The notes under the pieces: generated by a model
The model's database searches: none
What the model was told of the DNA's origin: nothing
What the model saw: only the letters and a program-made list of their open reading frames with translations
Shown: piece after piece, positions 10,080 through 27,505 of the stretch
How the letters are laid out: each line of letters starts with the position of its first letter
Position numbering within the stretch: position 1 is the first letter of the stretch
Assembly (NCBI RefSeq): GCF_030035675.1
Contig: NC_084480.1
Span: forward strand, 288,820,394-288,884,393
Direction: 5' to 3'
Source of the DNA: Rhineura floridana
Lineage: Eukaryota > Chordata > Lepidosauria > Squamata > Rhineuridae
DNA length: 64,000 nt
Program-made: the position numbers and the translations under genes

Positions 10080-12673
10080 AGCAATTGATAGTACCTAGCA
10101 AATACAGAACCAGATTGCTAGAGGTAGCCCACGATGTCCCATGTGCAGGACATCTGGGAATAAAAAAGACCAAGAGGAGATTGGCTGCACATTATTATTG
10201 GTCAAATATCTCCAAGGATGTAAAACAACATTGTCTATCTTGTGGAATATGCCAAAAGGTGGGAAAGAGTGGAGTAAAGACCAAGGCACCCTTAAAGCCC
10301 CTTCCTATAATTGGACAACCCTTTTATAGAGTGGGAATAGATTTGGTGGGCCCTTTTTCCAAACCCACAAGGCATGGCAAGAAATATCTAGTGGTGGTGG
10401 TGGATTTTGCCACCAGGTACCCAGACGCAGAAGCACTGAGATCTGTAGAAGCCCCTGTAGTGGCAGAGGCTTTATTAAAAATCTTTATGAGGCTGGGTTT
10501 CCCTCATGAAGTGCTGACAGGTCAAGGCAGTGTATTCATGGGAGAAGTGATGCAATGTATGTGGAAATGTTGTGGTCTAAAACATCTAAAGACCACTACT
10601 TACCATCCCGCCACTAATGGGCTAACTGAGAGATTCAATGGAGTTTTGAAGGGCATGATCAGAAGATATGTTCAAGATCACCCACAAGACTGGGATGAAC
10701 GTTTGGGATGCTTCTTATTTGCATACAGAGAAGTCCCTCAGGAGTCAACAGGCTTCTCACCCTTTGAACTCATGTTCACTAGAAAAGTGAGGGGACCTTT
10801 GGAACTGCTAAAAAATTCATGGGAAGGAACTCTGGGAGAGTACAAAACTTCTGTAGTAGATTTTGTATTGGAATTCCACAATAAATTAATATCAATGATG
10901 GAAGTAGTGAAAGAGAATTTGAGTCATGCACAGGAGAAGCAAAGTTACTGGTATGACAGAACAGCCAGAGAACGTGTGTATGATGTGGGAGATACGGTTA
11001 TGGCGTTCATACCCAGGAAACATGACAAATTACAGGCTAACTGGGAAGGACCATATACCATCAGAGAAAGGCTTGACACAGTGACGTATGTAATCACCAC
11101 AGACCAATTAAACAAAAGCAAAGTGGTTCATGTAAATATGTTGAAGCCTTACCATACCAGGGATGCACAGGTGTTGCAAGTTACCTTATTCCCTGAGGGA
11201 AGTGGGCCTGAACTTCCAGATTTGGTACAGGAAAGCAAAGACAAAGGAGGGGTAGATCAAGTGGAATGGTCAGAGGAGGTGAAGGAGGAAGTAAAAGAGG
11301 AGATTCTGAGAGTTTTGAAAACCTATAGGAATCTCTTTAGCAACAAACCTGGCCGAACCAGTATAGTTATACAGTCCATTGATACTGGAGATCATGCCCC
11401 AATCAGATCTGTTCCGTACCGTGTGAATGGGAAAGTTTTGAATGAGATCAAAAAGGAGGTGGAAGAGATGCTGGAATTAGGAGTGATCAGGGAATCCATC
11501 AGTCCCTGGGCCTCAAGTATTGTCTTGGTTCCGAAAAAAGATGGAACGACAAGGTTTTGCATTGATTATCGGCTAATCAATAAAATTACTGTCCCAGATG
11601 CCTATCCTATGCCTAGGGTAGACGCTATGTTAGAGTTATTGGGGGCAGCAGCCATTATCTCTACACTAGATCTCTGTAAAGGATTTTGGCAAATGGAACT
11701 AGACGAGCAATCCAGAGCCAAAACTGCCTTCAGTACACCAGATGGGTTATATGAGTTTGTGACCTTACCCATGGGACTAAGGAACTCACCAAGTTCATTT
11801 CAGAGGCTAATCAATACTGTGTTGCGAGGCATGTCAGATTTTGCAGTGGCCTATATCGATGACGTGGCCATTTTTAGCAAGTCGGTGCCTGAGCATGTCC
11901 AACACCTGACAACAGTATTGGAGGCCTTAAGAAAAGCAGGCCTCACAATAAAAGCTAAGAAATGCCAGTTTGGACTAAAGGAAGTAATCTATTTAGGACA
12001 TAAGGTGGGGAGTGGGAAAATCACCCCCTTATGGAGCAAGGTGGAGACAATACAAGCGTGGCCGATCCCCTTAACCAAAAAACAAGTAAGGGCATTTCTG
12101 GGTGTGGCTGGATTTTATAGGAAGTTTGTGAGAAATTTTGGGGAAATAGCAACCCCCTTGCATGAATTAACAAAGAAGAAGTGTTCTGAGCGTGTGGGAT
12201 GGACGGATGAATGTCGGAAGGCTTTTGATCTGCTGAAGCAAGCCTTGTGCCAAGGACCCATATTAATAGCACCAGACTATGAGCAACCATTCATCGTGGC
12301 TACAGATGCGTCAGACCTCGTGCTGGGAGTCGTCTTGCTGCAGGAGAGAGAAGGCACCAGACATCCAGTGGCGTATCTGAGTCGCAAGCTGACGCCGAGG
12401 GAGAAAAACTATTCGTCGGTCCAGAAGGAGTGCCTAGCGGTCGTGTGGGGACTGAACAAGTTGCGCCCATATGTGTGGGGACGAAGATTCACAGTGACTA
12501 CGGATCATCGGGCCTTGTTATGGTTGCAGACTATGAAAAACCATAACACTATGCTGCAGAGGTGGTCCTGGGCCCTACAGGACTATCAAGTGGACTTCCA
12601 GTTCATCAAAGGCAAGGACAATGTACTGGCCAATGCACTTTCCAGGCAAGTGGCTGGGACTGCAGTGACGTGA
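10076..12673 (+). CDS. pol reading frame: integrase, reverse transcriptase, RNase H (fossil)
   Basis: It opens with an H2C2 zinc finger and the integrase core (about residues 20-240), then a C-terminal integrase segment with a WEGPY-type motif (about 320). Next come a gypsy-type reverse transcriptase with the YIDD box (about 590) and RNase H with TDASD and TDHRALLWL (about 740-820). There is no second integrase after RNase H. The coding part stops about 115 bp before the 3' LTR, so there is no room for an envelope gene. How gag and pol are joined in expression cannot be told from the sequence. Confidence 0.9.
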   Translation: MKQLIVPSKYRTRLLEVAHDVPCAGHLGIKKTKRRLAAHYYWSNISKDVKQHCLSCGICQKVGKSGVKTKAPLKPLPIIGQPFYRVGIDLVGPFSKPTRHGKKYLVVVVDFATRYPDAEALRSVEAPVVAEALLKIFMRLGFPHEVLTGQGSVFMGEVMQCMWKCCGLKHLKTTTYHPATNGLTERFNGVLKGMIRRYVQDHPQDWDERLGCFLFAYREVPQESTGFSPFELMFTRKVRGPLELLKNSWEGTLGEYKTSVVDFVLEFHNKLISMMEVVKENLSHAQEKQSYWYDRTARERVYDVGDTVMAFIPRKHDKLQANWEGPYTIRERLDTVTYVITTDQLNKSKVVHVNMLKPYHTRDAQVLQVTLFPEGSGPELPDLVQESKDKGGVDQVEWSEEVKEEVKEEILRVLKTYRNLFSNKPGRTSIVIQSIDTGDHAPIRSVPYRVNGKVLNEIKKEVEEMLELGVIRESISPWASSIVLVPKKDGTTRFCIDYRLINKITVPDAYPMPRVDAMLELLGAAAIISTLDLCKGFWQMELDEQSRAKTAFSTPDGLYEFVTLPMGLRNSPSSFQRLINTVLRGMSDFAVAYIDDVAIFSKSVPEHVQHLTTVLEALRKAGLTIKAKKCQFGLKEVIYLGHKVGSGKITPLWSKVETIQAWPIPLTKKQVRAFLGVAGFYRKFVRNFGEIATPLHELTKKKCSERVGWTDECRKAFDLLKQALCQGPILIAPDYEQPFIVATDASDLVLGVVLLQEREGTRHPVAYLSRKLTPREKNYSSVQKECLAVVWGLNKLRPYVWGRRFTVTTDHRALLWLQTMKNHNTMLQRWSWALQDYQVDFQFIKGKDNVLANALSRQVAGTAVT

Positions 12674-12787
12674 CCAGACAGAGGAACAAAGAAAGACATT
12701 TTCCCCATAGAGACTTTTATTTGTTAACGCGACGTATAAATCCTGGAACAGGAATAATACTCTGCTGTTGTTTAAGGGGGGGGGAAA

Positions 12788-13483
12788 TGTGATGTTCCTA
12801 TATATTAGTGTATATATGGTAAGTTCTGGTTGTTTAGAGTATACATGGTAAGTAGTGAAAGAGGAGGGGGAGTGAATGGGCAATAGAATGCTTGATGATT
12901 GGCTGAATGTTTAAAATGGCTGACAGTATAAATGAAAGGATGACAGGTAAATCTGGGTGAATGTGAGGTGGTGAATTGTGGAATCTGGGGGGAGAAGAGA
13001 AAGAGTGGATTGCTTGGTGGGGTTTAGAGAGTTGTTTACCAGGAGGGAGGTGGAGTTCGGATTAGTATTGAGTAAAACCATATGCTTATGTGCTTTAAGA
13101 AGAAATCTTGTTAATCTTGTTAGCTTTGTTATCTGTAATAAATACTTAATTTGGTTTTCCAAAGGCCTGATCCTTGGCTGGCGTTTCACAGACCAGAAGG
13201 GAGGGTAAGGTAATGACCAAGGCTGAAGGGGAACTGTAACAAATGGTGGCAGCGGTGAAGAGAATAACAATACCAGTATTCAGAGTCTCTGGGAATACTA
13301 GTATTGGGACGTTACTGGTGGTTGCCTAGCAGGGGGATCTGTTGAGATCTGTGCTAGAGCGGGGAGAGAAATCATAAGAGAGAGCGGTCCGCACTGGTGG
13401 AGTCCCTGGTGGTGCCTAGAGACAGGCAGTAGCCACGCGCAGGTAGGAACCTGACAGGGAGAGCCAGGGAAGGACACCTCACA
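12788..13483 (+). repeat. 3' LTR of the Gmr1-like element
   Basis: Same length as the 5' LTR. By eye about 16 differences, 12 of them in the last 130 bp. Preceded by the purine-rich tract and followed by the TAGGA duplication. Confidence 0.92.
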
Positions 13484-13488
13484 TAGGA

Positions 13489-14854
13489 CACCAGGAAACA
13501 ATGCTAACCAGAGTTTTCCTGGTGATACCAAGGTGATTCCGGCCCAACGTTATAGAGTTGATAGAGAAAATACATGTGCATCTTTGAGCAGGTAGGTAAG
13601 ACAGATCTGTTTTATTTCAGGGGGGAAATGTGCTCACATTTTCAAAAGTTTGAGAAACACTGATTTAGAAATTAAGGCTGCAACCTCAGCCCTATTTACT
13701 GGGACCACAAGCCCCTTTAAACTCAATAGAATTTACTTCCAAATAGACATGCACAAGATTGTGCTGCAAGGCTGCCATCTTATGGTTATGTAAGCTCCAC
13801 TGTATTATTTGGGATTCAGCGCCAATGACAGGATTGGGATGTGTATCTTTAATCACATGTTTAATGGTTAACTAGCTTTCATTTACTCTGATTGTTCCAA
13901 GTTCTATATCAGGGGCTCCCGAACTATGGTCCATGAGCTTCATTCACAATGTCCACAAGGTGCCTGCAGATTTGTGGTTGAAAACAGGAGATAGCACAGT
14001 CACTGTATTAAATATTCATATTGACTTTAATTGTATTTTTATATTGTATAAAATTGTATTTTTATCTTATATTGTGTTACTGTATTACAATTTGAATTGT
14101 ATGGAATTTAAATTGTAATACAACAAAATAAAAAGCAATAAACATGTAATTTAAATTCATACAGCATAGCACATTACAATTGCTACAACAGGCAGAAATA
14201 TCATTAAGTGATCTGCCAAGACCCTCAGCCATTTTTATATGCTTTGTGGAAAGAAAAGTTTGGAAACTATTCTATATGATGCAGTATAACTCAGAGTCTA
14301 TAATATGGCTCCCATGTTGATAGTCATCTCTTACATGCTACCAAAAAACAAATACAATAATTGGGATGAAAGGGAGAGGACAATATGCTATTCACTTGGG
14401 GAATTTAAGAAGGGAGATCACTCCCATCCCATTTCCCACAACTATGATATTTACGCCCCATGGTGGTAATTTTAAATTATCATTTTCCAGTAAAAGGGAG
14501 AGCATGTGGCATTGTACAGAAAATAACATTTGCCCTACAGTAGGTACCTCCAACTGATTTTCTAAGTTGGAGTTCACGTATGTATATGGACACAAATATA
14601 TAACCCTATTTTTAATATTGAGAGTTTATCAGAAAACTTTTAGTTGTTTACTAAAGAGAACACATATGAACTAACATTTTGATGCACACTATCAGCCTCT
14701 AGGTCCTCTATAATTATGACTTCCCTGCCTTTAGAAAACTCTAAAGGGTGCACCATAGTTTCCTGATGCAGTTCACACGTTATTGAGTGTTGCATTGGCT
14801 TTTAATTTATTTTTTAATTTGCTTTGGAAAGTAAGTGAAGGTACACACATTTTA
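13489..14854. other. Intergenic, downstream of KLF10
   Basis: Contains a fold-back MITE copy at about 13676-13771 and a tract of TTGTAT/TTAAAT-rich DNA at 14000-14170. No coding sequence recognised. Confidence 0.5.
13676..13771. repeat. Fold-back MITE copy (GCAATCC-type, diverged)
   Basis: GGCTGCAACC at one end and GATTGTGCTGC at the other, with TTTACT and TTACTTCCAAATAGACATGC inside. More decayed than the copy at 17777. Confidence 0.5.
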
Positions 14855-16014
14855 TACTAAAGACAACCAGATCTTTATTGTAAACAATGTAGAAAGTACA
14901 TTACAAGAAATATTGTGCAAAAAATTTAAGTAGTCACAAAATAGATGTTACACCATTATCTAGCAGTTCATTTTTCTTCAGTATGGTAGAAGAAGGAGCA
15001 GAAAAATGACTGGAAAATCCTGGTGCACCACTGGGACTGATATCTTCACTCTGCTTCCTACACAACCACTCATGTTTCTGATTTTAATACATCTTAAACT
15101 ATACCTTCAATATATAAAGGCAACATATACTTCTACTATAAATTGTCTTCAAGAGTACCTTTTCAGAAGGTAGCATATCATATAACTCGTCCTTCCTTCT
15201 GAAAAAAAGATTCAGTTTACTCTTTAAGATTATATGCTAAACAAAGTGCACTGTATCAAGGTTTTGAAAATTCAATGGTATAGTTATAAATGAAACCATA
15301 AGCCAAAACAAAAACATCCAAAGATGCTGAAGTACAGCTAATAGTACTAATCATGATGTTTTCAAAAGGAACAGTAAAAATACTATTAGTCTTGCTTGTA
15401 AGAATTAAATAGTTCAACTTTGAATATTTTAAAACCTCTGCAACCGTATGACATCTCTCACTCAATACTATGCTTAGTTATTTGGAATTGCTATAATTAG
15501 GTATGCTTTATAGGCTAATGGATGGAGATAAACAAGCCTAATCTCAAGAAGAATCCCATCATCATTAACAACTGGGCCTCAAAGAGAATAAACCAAAGGA
15601 AGTTACAGCACTCTGCTATAAACAGGTTATCCCTGATTCTGTAACATAAACCGATACTCTCTAGTGTTTTGTTTACAACACCTATGAAGAGATTCTGAAG
15701 TTTTAACACCTGCACATCTCTCTAGCTTAAACCCGGTTGATCCATAGTGCATATGAATAGTTTTCCACATGCTTAAAGCCACATTCTCGCATTGGCATAG
15801 ACACTGCCATTTCTCCTTTCTCCAAGTACAAAAGAAACCTGTTGTCCTGTAGGTCACTGCTGCCCTCAGAAGTATAAAGGTCATTGCGTCCGTCTGTTCT
15901 AGCGCATCAAAGGATGACACTGTAGAACTACAGACATTTTGTGAACTGTTCTGCATCACTGTGAAACTCCATTCACAGTGACAATAGTTAACAGTATTGT
16001 CAAATTGTGTTATT
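14855..16014 (-). other. KLF10: KLF10 3'UTR with poly(A) signal
   Basis: AT-rich non-coding DNA follows the stop. The minus-strand signal AATAAA (TTTATT at 14874-14879 on the plus strand) would place cleavage near 14850-14865, giving a 3'UTR of about 1.15 kb, similar in size to the mammalian one. The end is inferred from the signal, not from transcript data. Short open frames within it are chance. Confidence 0.7.
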
Positions 16015-22870
<6,856 letters not shown>

Positions 22871-23300
22871 GACCCTGACGGAAGGCTTTTCTCCTGTTCT
22901 CAGCTAGTAGTGTAAGGCTGCAGTCCTGATGCTAAACCAGCCTGCTACAGCTGTTGACAAACGCCCTCCCCGCCCCGGGCGTTCTCTGGTTGATGCAGTC
23001 TTTATTTTTCTCTTTTTGTTCGCGGGCAGCTCCCCATTCAAGGTGGCAGTTCCCCAGCCTAGCGTAGGGAAAGGCGGGCGCCAGAACCGGCCAATCGGCT
23101 ACAAAGGTGTGTGAGGCAGTGACCAATAGGTGAGCGGAGGCTACGCGTGATCAGCTGCTGCCCAGCAGCGTGGAGAGAGAGTCATCTCGGCGTGTACATA
23201 AACCCGGCAGCGTGTCCCTGATGTTGGCTGAGTCAGTGTCACGGTTCCTCCACCCCCTCCTTACCTTCTTTTGCTAGATCTCTGGAAGAGGCGAGGTGGG
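22871..23300 (-). promoter_or_regulatory. KLF10: KLF10 main promoter and 5'UTR
   Basis: GC-rich block upstream of the ATG. Seen: two CCAAT boxes (23091-23095, 23123-23127), an AP-1-like TGAGTCA (23229-23235), a CCCCGCCCC GC box near 22969-22977, and a TATA-like AAAAATAAA on the minus strand at 23009-23001. A TATA box there would start transcription near 22970-22980. The AP-1 site fits an immediate-early gene. Factor binding is inferred from motifs only. Confidence 0.6.
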
Positions 23301-24419
23301 CTGCAGGGATATTTTACGTAGTGTTAGTAACAAAGACAGATGGTAGAAGGGGCATGCAAGAATCCCCCACCCCGCCCCTATTCGCCTTCATCGCTTCATA
23401 TAGATATAATAGGAAGTACCCATAACTGTGGCTGGAAAGAGTGCGTAACGGGACTAGTAGGTAAGCAACTGAGTGTAGCTTTTAAGCACTATGCTTGTTT
23501 AGAGAAAAACAAGAATTTTGTGACACAATTTGTTGTAGCAGAAATTTTCATAACCTACAGCACGCTTGGTATTGATTTTTCAGGTACTAGAAGATTCTTT
23601 GGGGGTTTTTTGTTTTTAAACAACATACTATGCCTGCTGCTTCTCTGGCATCTGCTTAGGAGGAGCAGTATGTACTGTTCACCAGTTTTGCGGAAGGGTG
23701 TGATAATTTGTTTAAAGAACATGGCAATTAAGACTTAAAAATTTCTGGTGAGGCCTTTTGAGGATGGAAGGGAGGCAAGTTCTAGGCTGGTCTCTTCCTA
23801 TGGCAGAAATAATAGGTTGGGTATAGAAAAACACCAGCATTGGGGGGGCATGAAAGACCTGCCCCAGTTCAGCTGCAGGATGGCTGGACAAAGCTTCACA
23901 AAGCTGCATGAGAATGGTGGAAGTTGCTTCCACTTATTAAGAAATCTTGGAGTCCTGTCTTCTGATGCGGTGAAATGAAGATGTGGAAGACTTATTGGTC
24001 ACCCTGCTCTAGGTGTGTACCATTTCCACCCTGCTGGGGCCTTGAAGCTGCAGGTGGGAATGAGGTGCTTGGCTTCTCTATAGGAATGTCCTGCTGTAGT
24101 GTGTGATTGTTGGGACATACAAGATTTGGTTTCTCTCTGATCAAGAGAATCTTTTCCTTTTTTTGATAACTCTGCACAAATTTAATAAGTCTGCTTTGTT
24201 GTTTCATGCCTACTGTGACCTTAATCTACATGCCTTGCTCTAGACTGCAGTTCTAAGCCCACTATGAATGCAGACTTAGGTGCCCACAACCCCAGACATA
24301 CCTAAAAGGGCAAGCTGTTACTTTGGAAATAGGTTCTAATCAGTGATGTGGTCAGGATTGTAGCAGAAGTCCCATCTCTGTATATTACACACAAATTTGT
24401 ATAATGGTGCCGTGACATT
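23301..24419. other. Intergenic upstream of KLF10
   Basis: A 132-codon open frame at 23340-23738 and shorter ones have no recognised domain. No repeats named. Upstream regulatory sequence of KLF10 may be here. Confidence 0.45.
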
Positions 24420-24444
24420 GGGCTAGTTCGCATGTCACAGCAAG

Positions 24445-24894
24445 CAGGGCTGTGGAGTCGGTACGTCAAACCTTCGACGTACTTTTTCTACTTTCCAACT
24501 CCGACTCCTTCATAAATGGCAAATGTATATTAACTAGTAATAACAAATTTACTGTAGTAAAATGGTAGCACAAGGCATTTCATCGCCACCACAGAGCTTG
24601 GAAAAGTTACTTTTTTAAACTACAACTCCCGTCAGCCCCAGCCAGCATGGCTACTGGATTGGGCTTGTGGGAGTTGTAGTTAAAAAAAGTAACTTTTCCA
24701 AGCTGTGCGTGAATCATCAGGCTAGATTGATAGAACATAAATTATTTATTTGATTAAAATTTCTGAACAGGAAAATTCCTAAATTCCTATGAAAGTTTTT
24801 ATTTTGAAGCCGGAGTCTGAGTCAATACATTTCTACCGACTCCGACTCCACCCAAAATTGCTTCCGACTCCAAGACTCCGACTCCACAGCCCTG
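24445..24894. mobile_element. hAT-type MITE (CAGGGCTGTGGAGTCGG ends)
   Basis: 450 bp with inverted ends CAGGGCTGTGGAGTCGG / GACTCCACAGCCCTG and a perfect 8-bp target duplication ACAGCAAG at 24437-24444 and 24895-24902, diagnostic of hAT. No transposase. Subterminal GACTCCGACTCC repeats are conspicuous. Confidence 0.88.
24592..24707. mobile_element. Small hAT-like fold-back MITE nested in the previous one
   Basis: 116 bp: CAGAGCTTGGAAAAGTTACT at the left and AAGTAACTTTTCCAAGCTGTG at the right, with a second inverted pair AACTACAACTCCC / GGGAGTTGTAGTT inside. It would fold into a long hairpin. It shares ends with the larger elements at 32341 and before 46830. A clear 8-bp duplication was not found. 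Confidence 0.78.
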
Positions 24895-25245
24895 ACAGCA
24901 AGACAAACTATGGCTTACCAAGACTGTGCAAATGTGCTGGCTCCCAGAGAGGAGTTCACACTGTTCCACAGTTCTTCTAGTTCAATATTTGTTTTGCATG
25001 TTGTCTAAATGCAAAACTTTCTCCTTCTTAGCCATGATCTGTAGCCAAGAGCAAACCTTAGCTACAGCTCATCATTAGTGAAGAGAGAACTTAACCATGA
25101 GCACAGGTTCAGATGGCACACTAAGCCAAACCTTGGCTTAGCTCAGTGTGGCATGGGAATGAAAAGGACCAGGGAGGAGTAAAGTGGCTGGAAGCCCATA
25201 CAGTCTCGGTAAGCTATAGTTTGGCTTTCTATGATGGCTTCTCTG

Positions 25246-27021
25246 TGTGTGATAGTTTTAAATCCTATTTATTGCCACTACTTATGTTTGTTAAGAACTA
25301 TATGGCTGGTTGGTCTGAATAAGAAACGTTACTGGTATATATTACTGGTATATAAGTGTATAGTATTTGACTCTCTTGGCTGCCTTGTGTACTTAGGATA
25401 CTAATGTTGAGCCCCTTTTTCTGCTAGCATATTTTAAAATGAAAGATTTCAAAAGTGTAGTTTATCTCTGCTCTCCATTTCTGAACTATTCCAGATGAAG
25501 CCTTCAAAATAATCAGTTATTGTTAAAGGCAAATTAGGCCTTTGCTCTTAGCTGTGTTTACACTGATGGAGCATTTAGGCATGCCACATGCAAGCTCTGC
25601 CTGTGGTAGCTGTTCTCAGCATTATGGCAAATTAGCATGAAAAAATGAAATTTCTTGGTATGAACATAGGTGTCTTGAGGGGAGGTAACTTCAGTTTGGT
25701 TTTTGTTATATCAAGCTGGGACTTAACATAAACAGGCTGTATTGTTATTTTAATAATGTGATTGTTAGTGTCTGTGATCTAGGTACAGAAAATGGTATCT
25801 CTTGTGCTTGACTGTTCTCAAGTGCAAATTCATAGATTCATTGACTTAATTTAATTCTCATTTGCTCAAAAGACAAATGCAAAACAGGGAATCTTCAAAC
25901 ACTTGCACACTGTGCTTCTTACTCCTCTGTGTTTCATGTTTGCTCACATAGTGACTATCCCAGCCACCCACTGGTATAGTCAGTTTAGGAGCTTCGATAG
26001 AGAAAGCTTCTACAATCCATTTTGGAGAAGGGTCTCTCTATACATATGTATCCTATCCTCCCCTTCCAATTATATACTAGAAATTATGTGTATTTTCATC
26101 CCATAGGAGGTCTTGGAGAGCAATAAAAAAGTTAATGCTGAACTATGCCCAAACATTTTTGTAGAAACCAAAAGACAACTTCTTTTGATATTTATCTTCA
26201 TCACTCTCATTCCTCTGCAAAACATCCCCAAGACATAAAGTAAATGTTTTAATGACCTGTTTTTGTTTTTTGTAACTATATATGCATAAGAGAAGCAAAG
26301 TTTTACATATAAATAGAATTTCAAAAATTACAAGAGTAGCACTTCACATTCAGATCACTGAACAGAAGTCACATCATGTCAATACCCTCTCTGGGCCTGA
26401 GCAATGCTTTGTTTTAATTAAATAGAGTCTCCTGTTTTGCAACAGTTATAAGTCAGCTACTTAGGTACTGGCTGGGGCAGAACACAGGCCTGCCATGTCT
26501 GTGAAGAAGGAGGGCTGGGTGATGCCCACTGCAGCTGGGGTGATCCACAGGAAGGGTCCACCTTGGGGTGCAGATGACTCTTCCAGTTGTGGCGCACACC
26601 AACAATGCTTCACACCCCAGTGTGATCTGCCCAGTTCTCAGAGCAAATCCTTATCCCAAAGTTACAGATCTAGTTTGCTTATTTCCCTTACATACATTGT
26701 TCTAAGTTAACATGCCATAACAGGATGTCTACAATTTATACACCATCAAAAAGTTAAGATAAAGATAGATTAATATTGTGAAATGCATACACAATATCAC
26801 TGACATTCTAACTTGTAGCACCTTTTAAATGTGTTATTAGAGCACTTCTCAAAACTATTCATTTTAAAACATAAATGTGGGCATTAATTCAGTTTTTAAA
26901 AATAAATAAATAATGCCCCGTTCTCCATAATCTGCCCTCTTTTGATTATTCTACTTTTCTGAAAGATATCAGTTTGGCCATTGCTGCAAGATGCCATAAA
27001 GGATTCATTCTTTTATCTAAC
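25246..27021. other. Intergenic, nothing recognised
   Basis: AT-rich, unique-looking sequence without clear coding potential or named repeats. Confidence 0.45.
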
Positions 27022-27505
27022 CACTGGTGGGGAACTTCCACCCAACATGGCTAAATAGGCCTATTGGGCCTCCCTATTGGGCCTTTGAGGCCTTTGGGGC
27101 CTTTGGCCAAGCCACACCTACATGCCCTACATCTGATGTCCAGTATGATGTCAGTTGTAGGGCAGATAAAACAGAGGTCCCTGCTGAAAGCATGTTATGC
27201 AAGCACCGGCAATATCTTTGCAAGCACGTGCAAGGGCTTTGCTAATGTTGACTATCAGCTGATTGGCAGCACTTGCAAAGGCACAAGGTTTTGTAAATGC
27301 CAACAATCAACTGATCAGTGGTGCCTGCAAAACCCTGTAACTTGGCCCACACAGTTTGATTTCAAACTGCTGGACAAAGAAAACCACATCACCTGACATC
27401 ACTGTGGTGTCAGGAGGGTGGCCCCATCCACCTGTTAAAGTGGCCTGCAGGGATTGGGTGACTTAAGCATCTGGAACGCCAGCTGAAAATGGTTCCCTAC
27501 CCCTG
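27022..27505. mobile_element. Non-autonomous hAT (Charlie-like) element
   Basis: Ends CACTGGTGGGGAACTTCC / GGTTCCCTACCCCTG are inverted, a pattern of hAT elements common in sauropsids. Inside is ATCTGATGTCCAGTATGATGTCAG, also seen in the related element at 59402. Any 8-bp duplication is degraded. An open frame of 110 codons at 27064-27396 is not transposase. Confidence 0.65.

Larger units (their letters stand above)
7309..13483 (+). mobile_element. Gmr1-like Ty3/gypsy LTR retrotransposon, near-whole fossil copy
   Basis: Two 696-bp LTRs (7309-8004 and 12788-13483), each starting TGTGATG and ending TCACA, flank 4.8 kb of interior. A 5-bp target duplication TAGGA lies at 7304-7308 and 13484-13488. 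A primer-binding-site candidate follows the 5' LTR (from about 8007), and a purine-rich tract ends at 12787. Parts in order: gag with capsid, SCAN-like region and zinc knuckle, then protease, integrase, reverse transcriptase and RNase H. Integrase before reverse transcriptase is the mark of the Gmr1 group of Ty3/gypsy and unlike the usual gypsy order. The copy looks close to whole, with perhaps none to a few breaks. The LTRs differ at about 16 of 696 sites by eye (2-3 percent), so it is young, of the order of ten million years depending on rate. Confidence 0.93.
24420..25245. mobile_element. Outer MITE with inverted ends, host of two nested MITEs
   Basis: The left end (GTTCGCATGTCACAGCAAG, interrupted, then ACAAACTATGGCTTACC) is mirrored at the right (GGTAAGCTATAGTTTGG near 25210-25230). 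Removing the 24445-24894 insert restores a continuous left arm. Exact outer ends and duplication were not resolved. Confidence 0.55.

Noticed and set aside
12674-12787. Possible envelope or extra gene between RNase H and the 3' LTR
   Set aside because: Only about 115 bp lies there, ending in a purine-rich tract; no room for a further gene.
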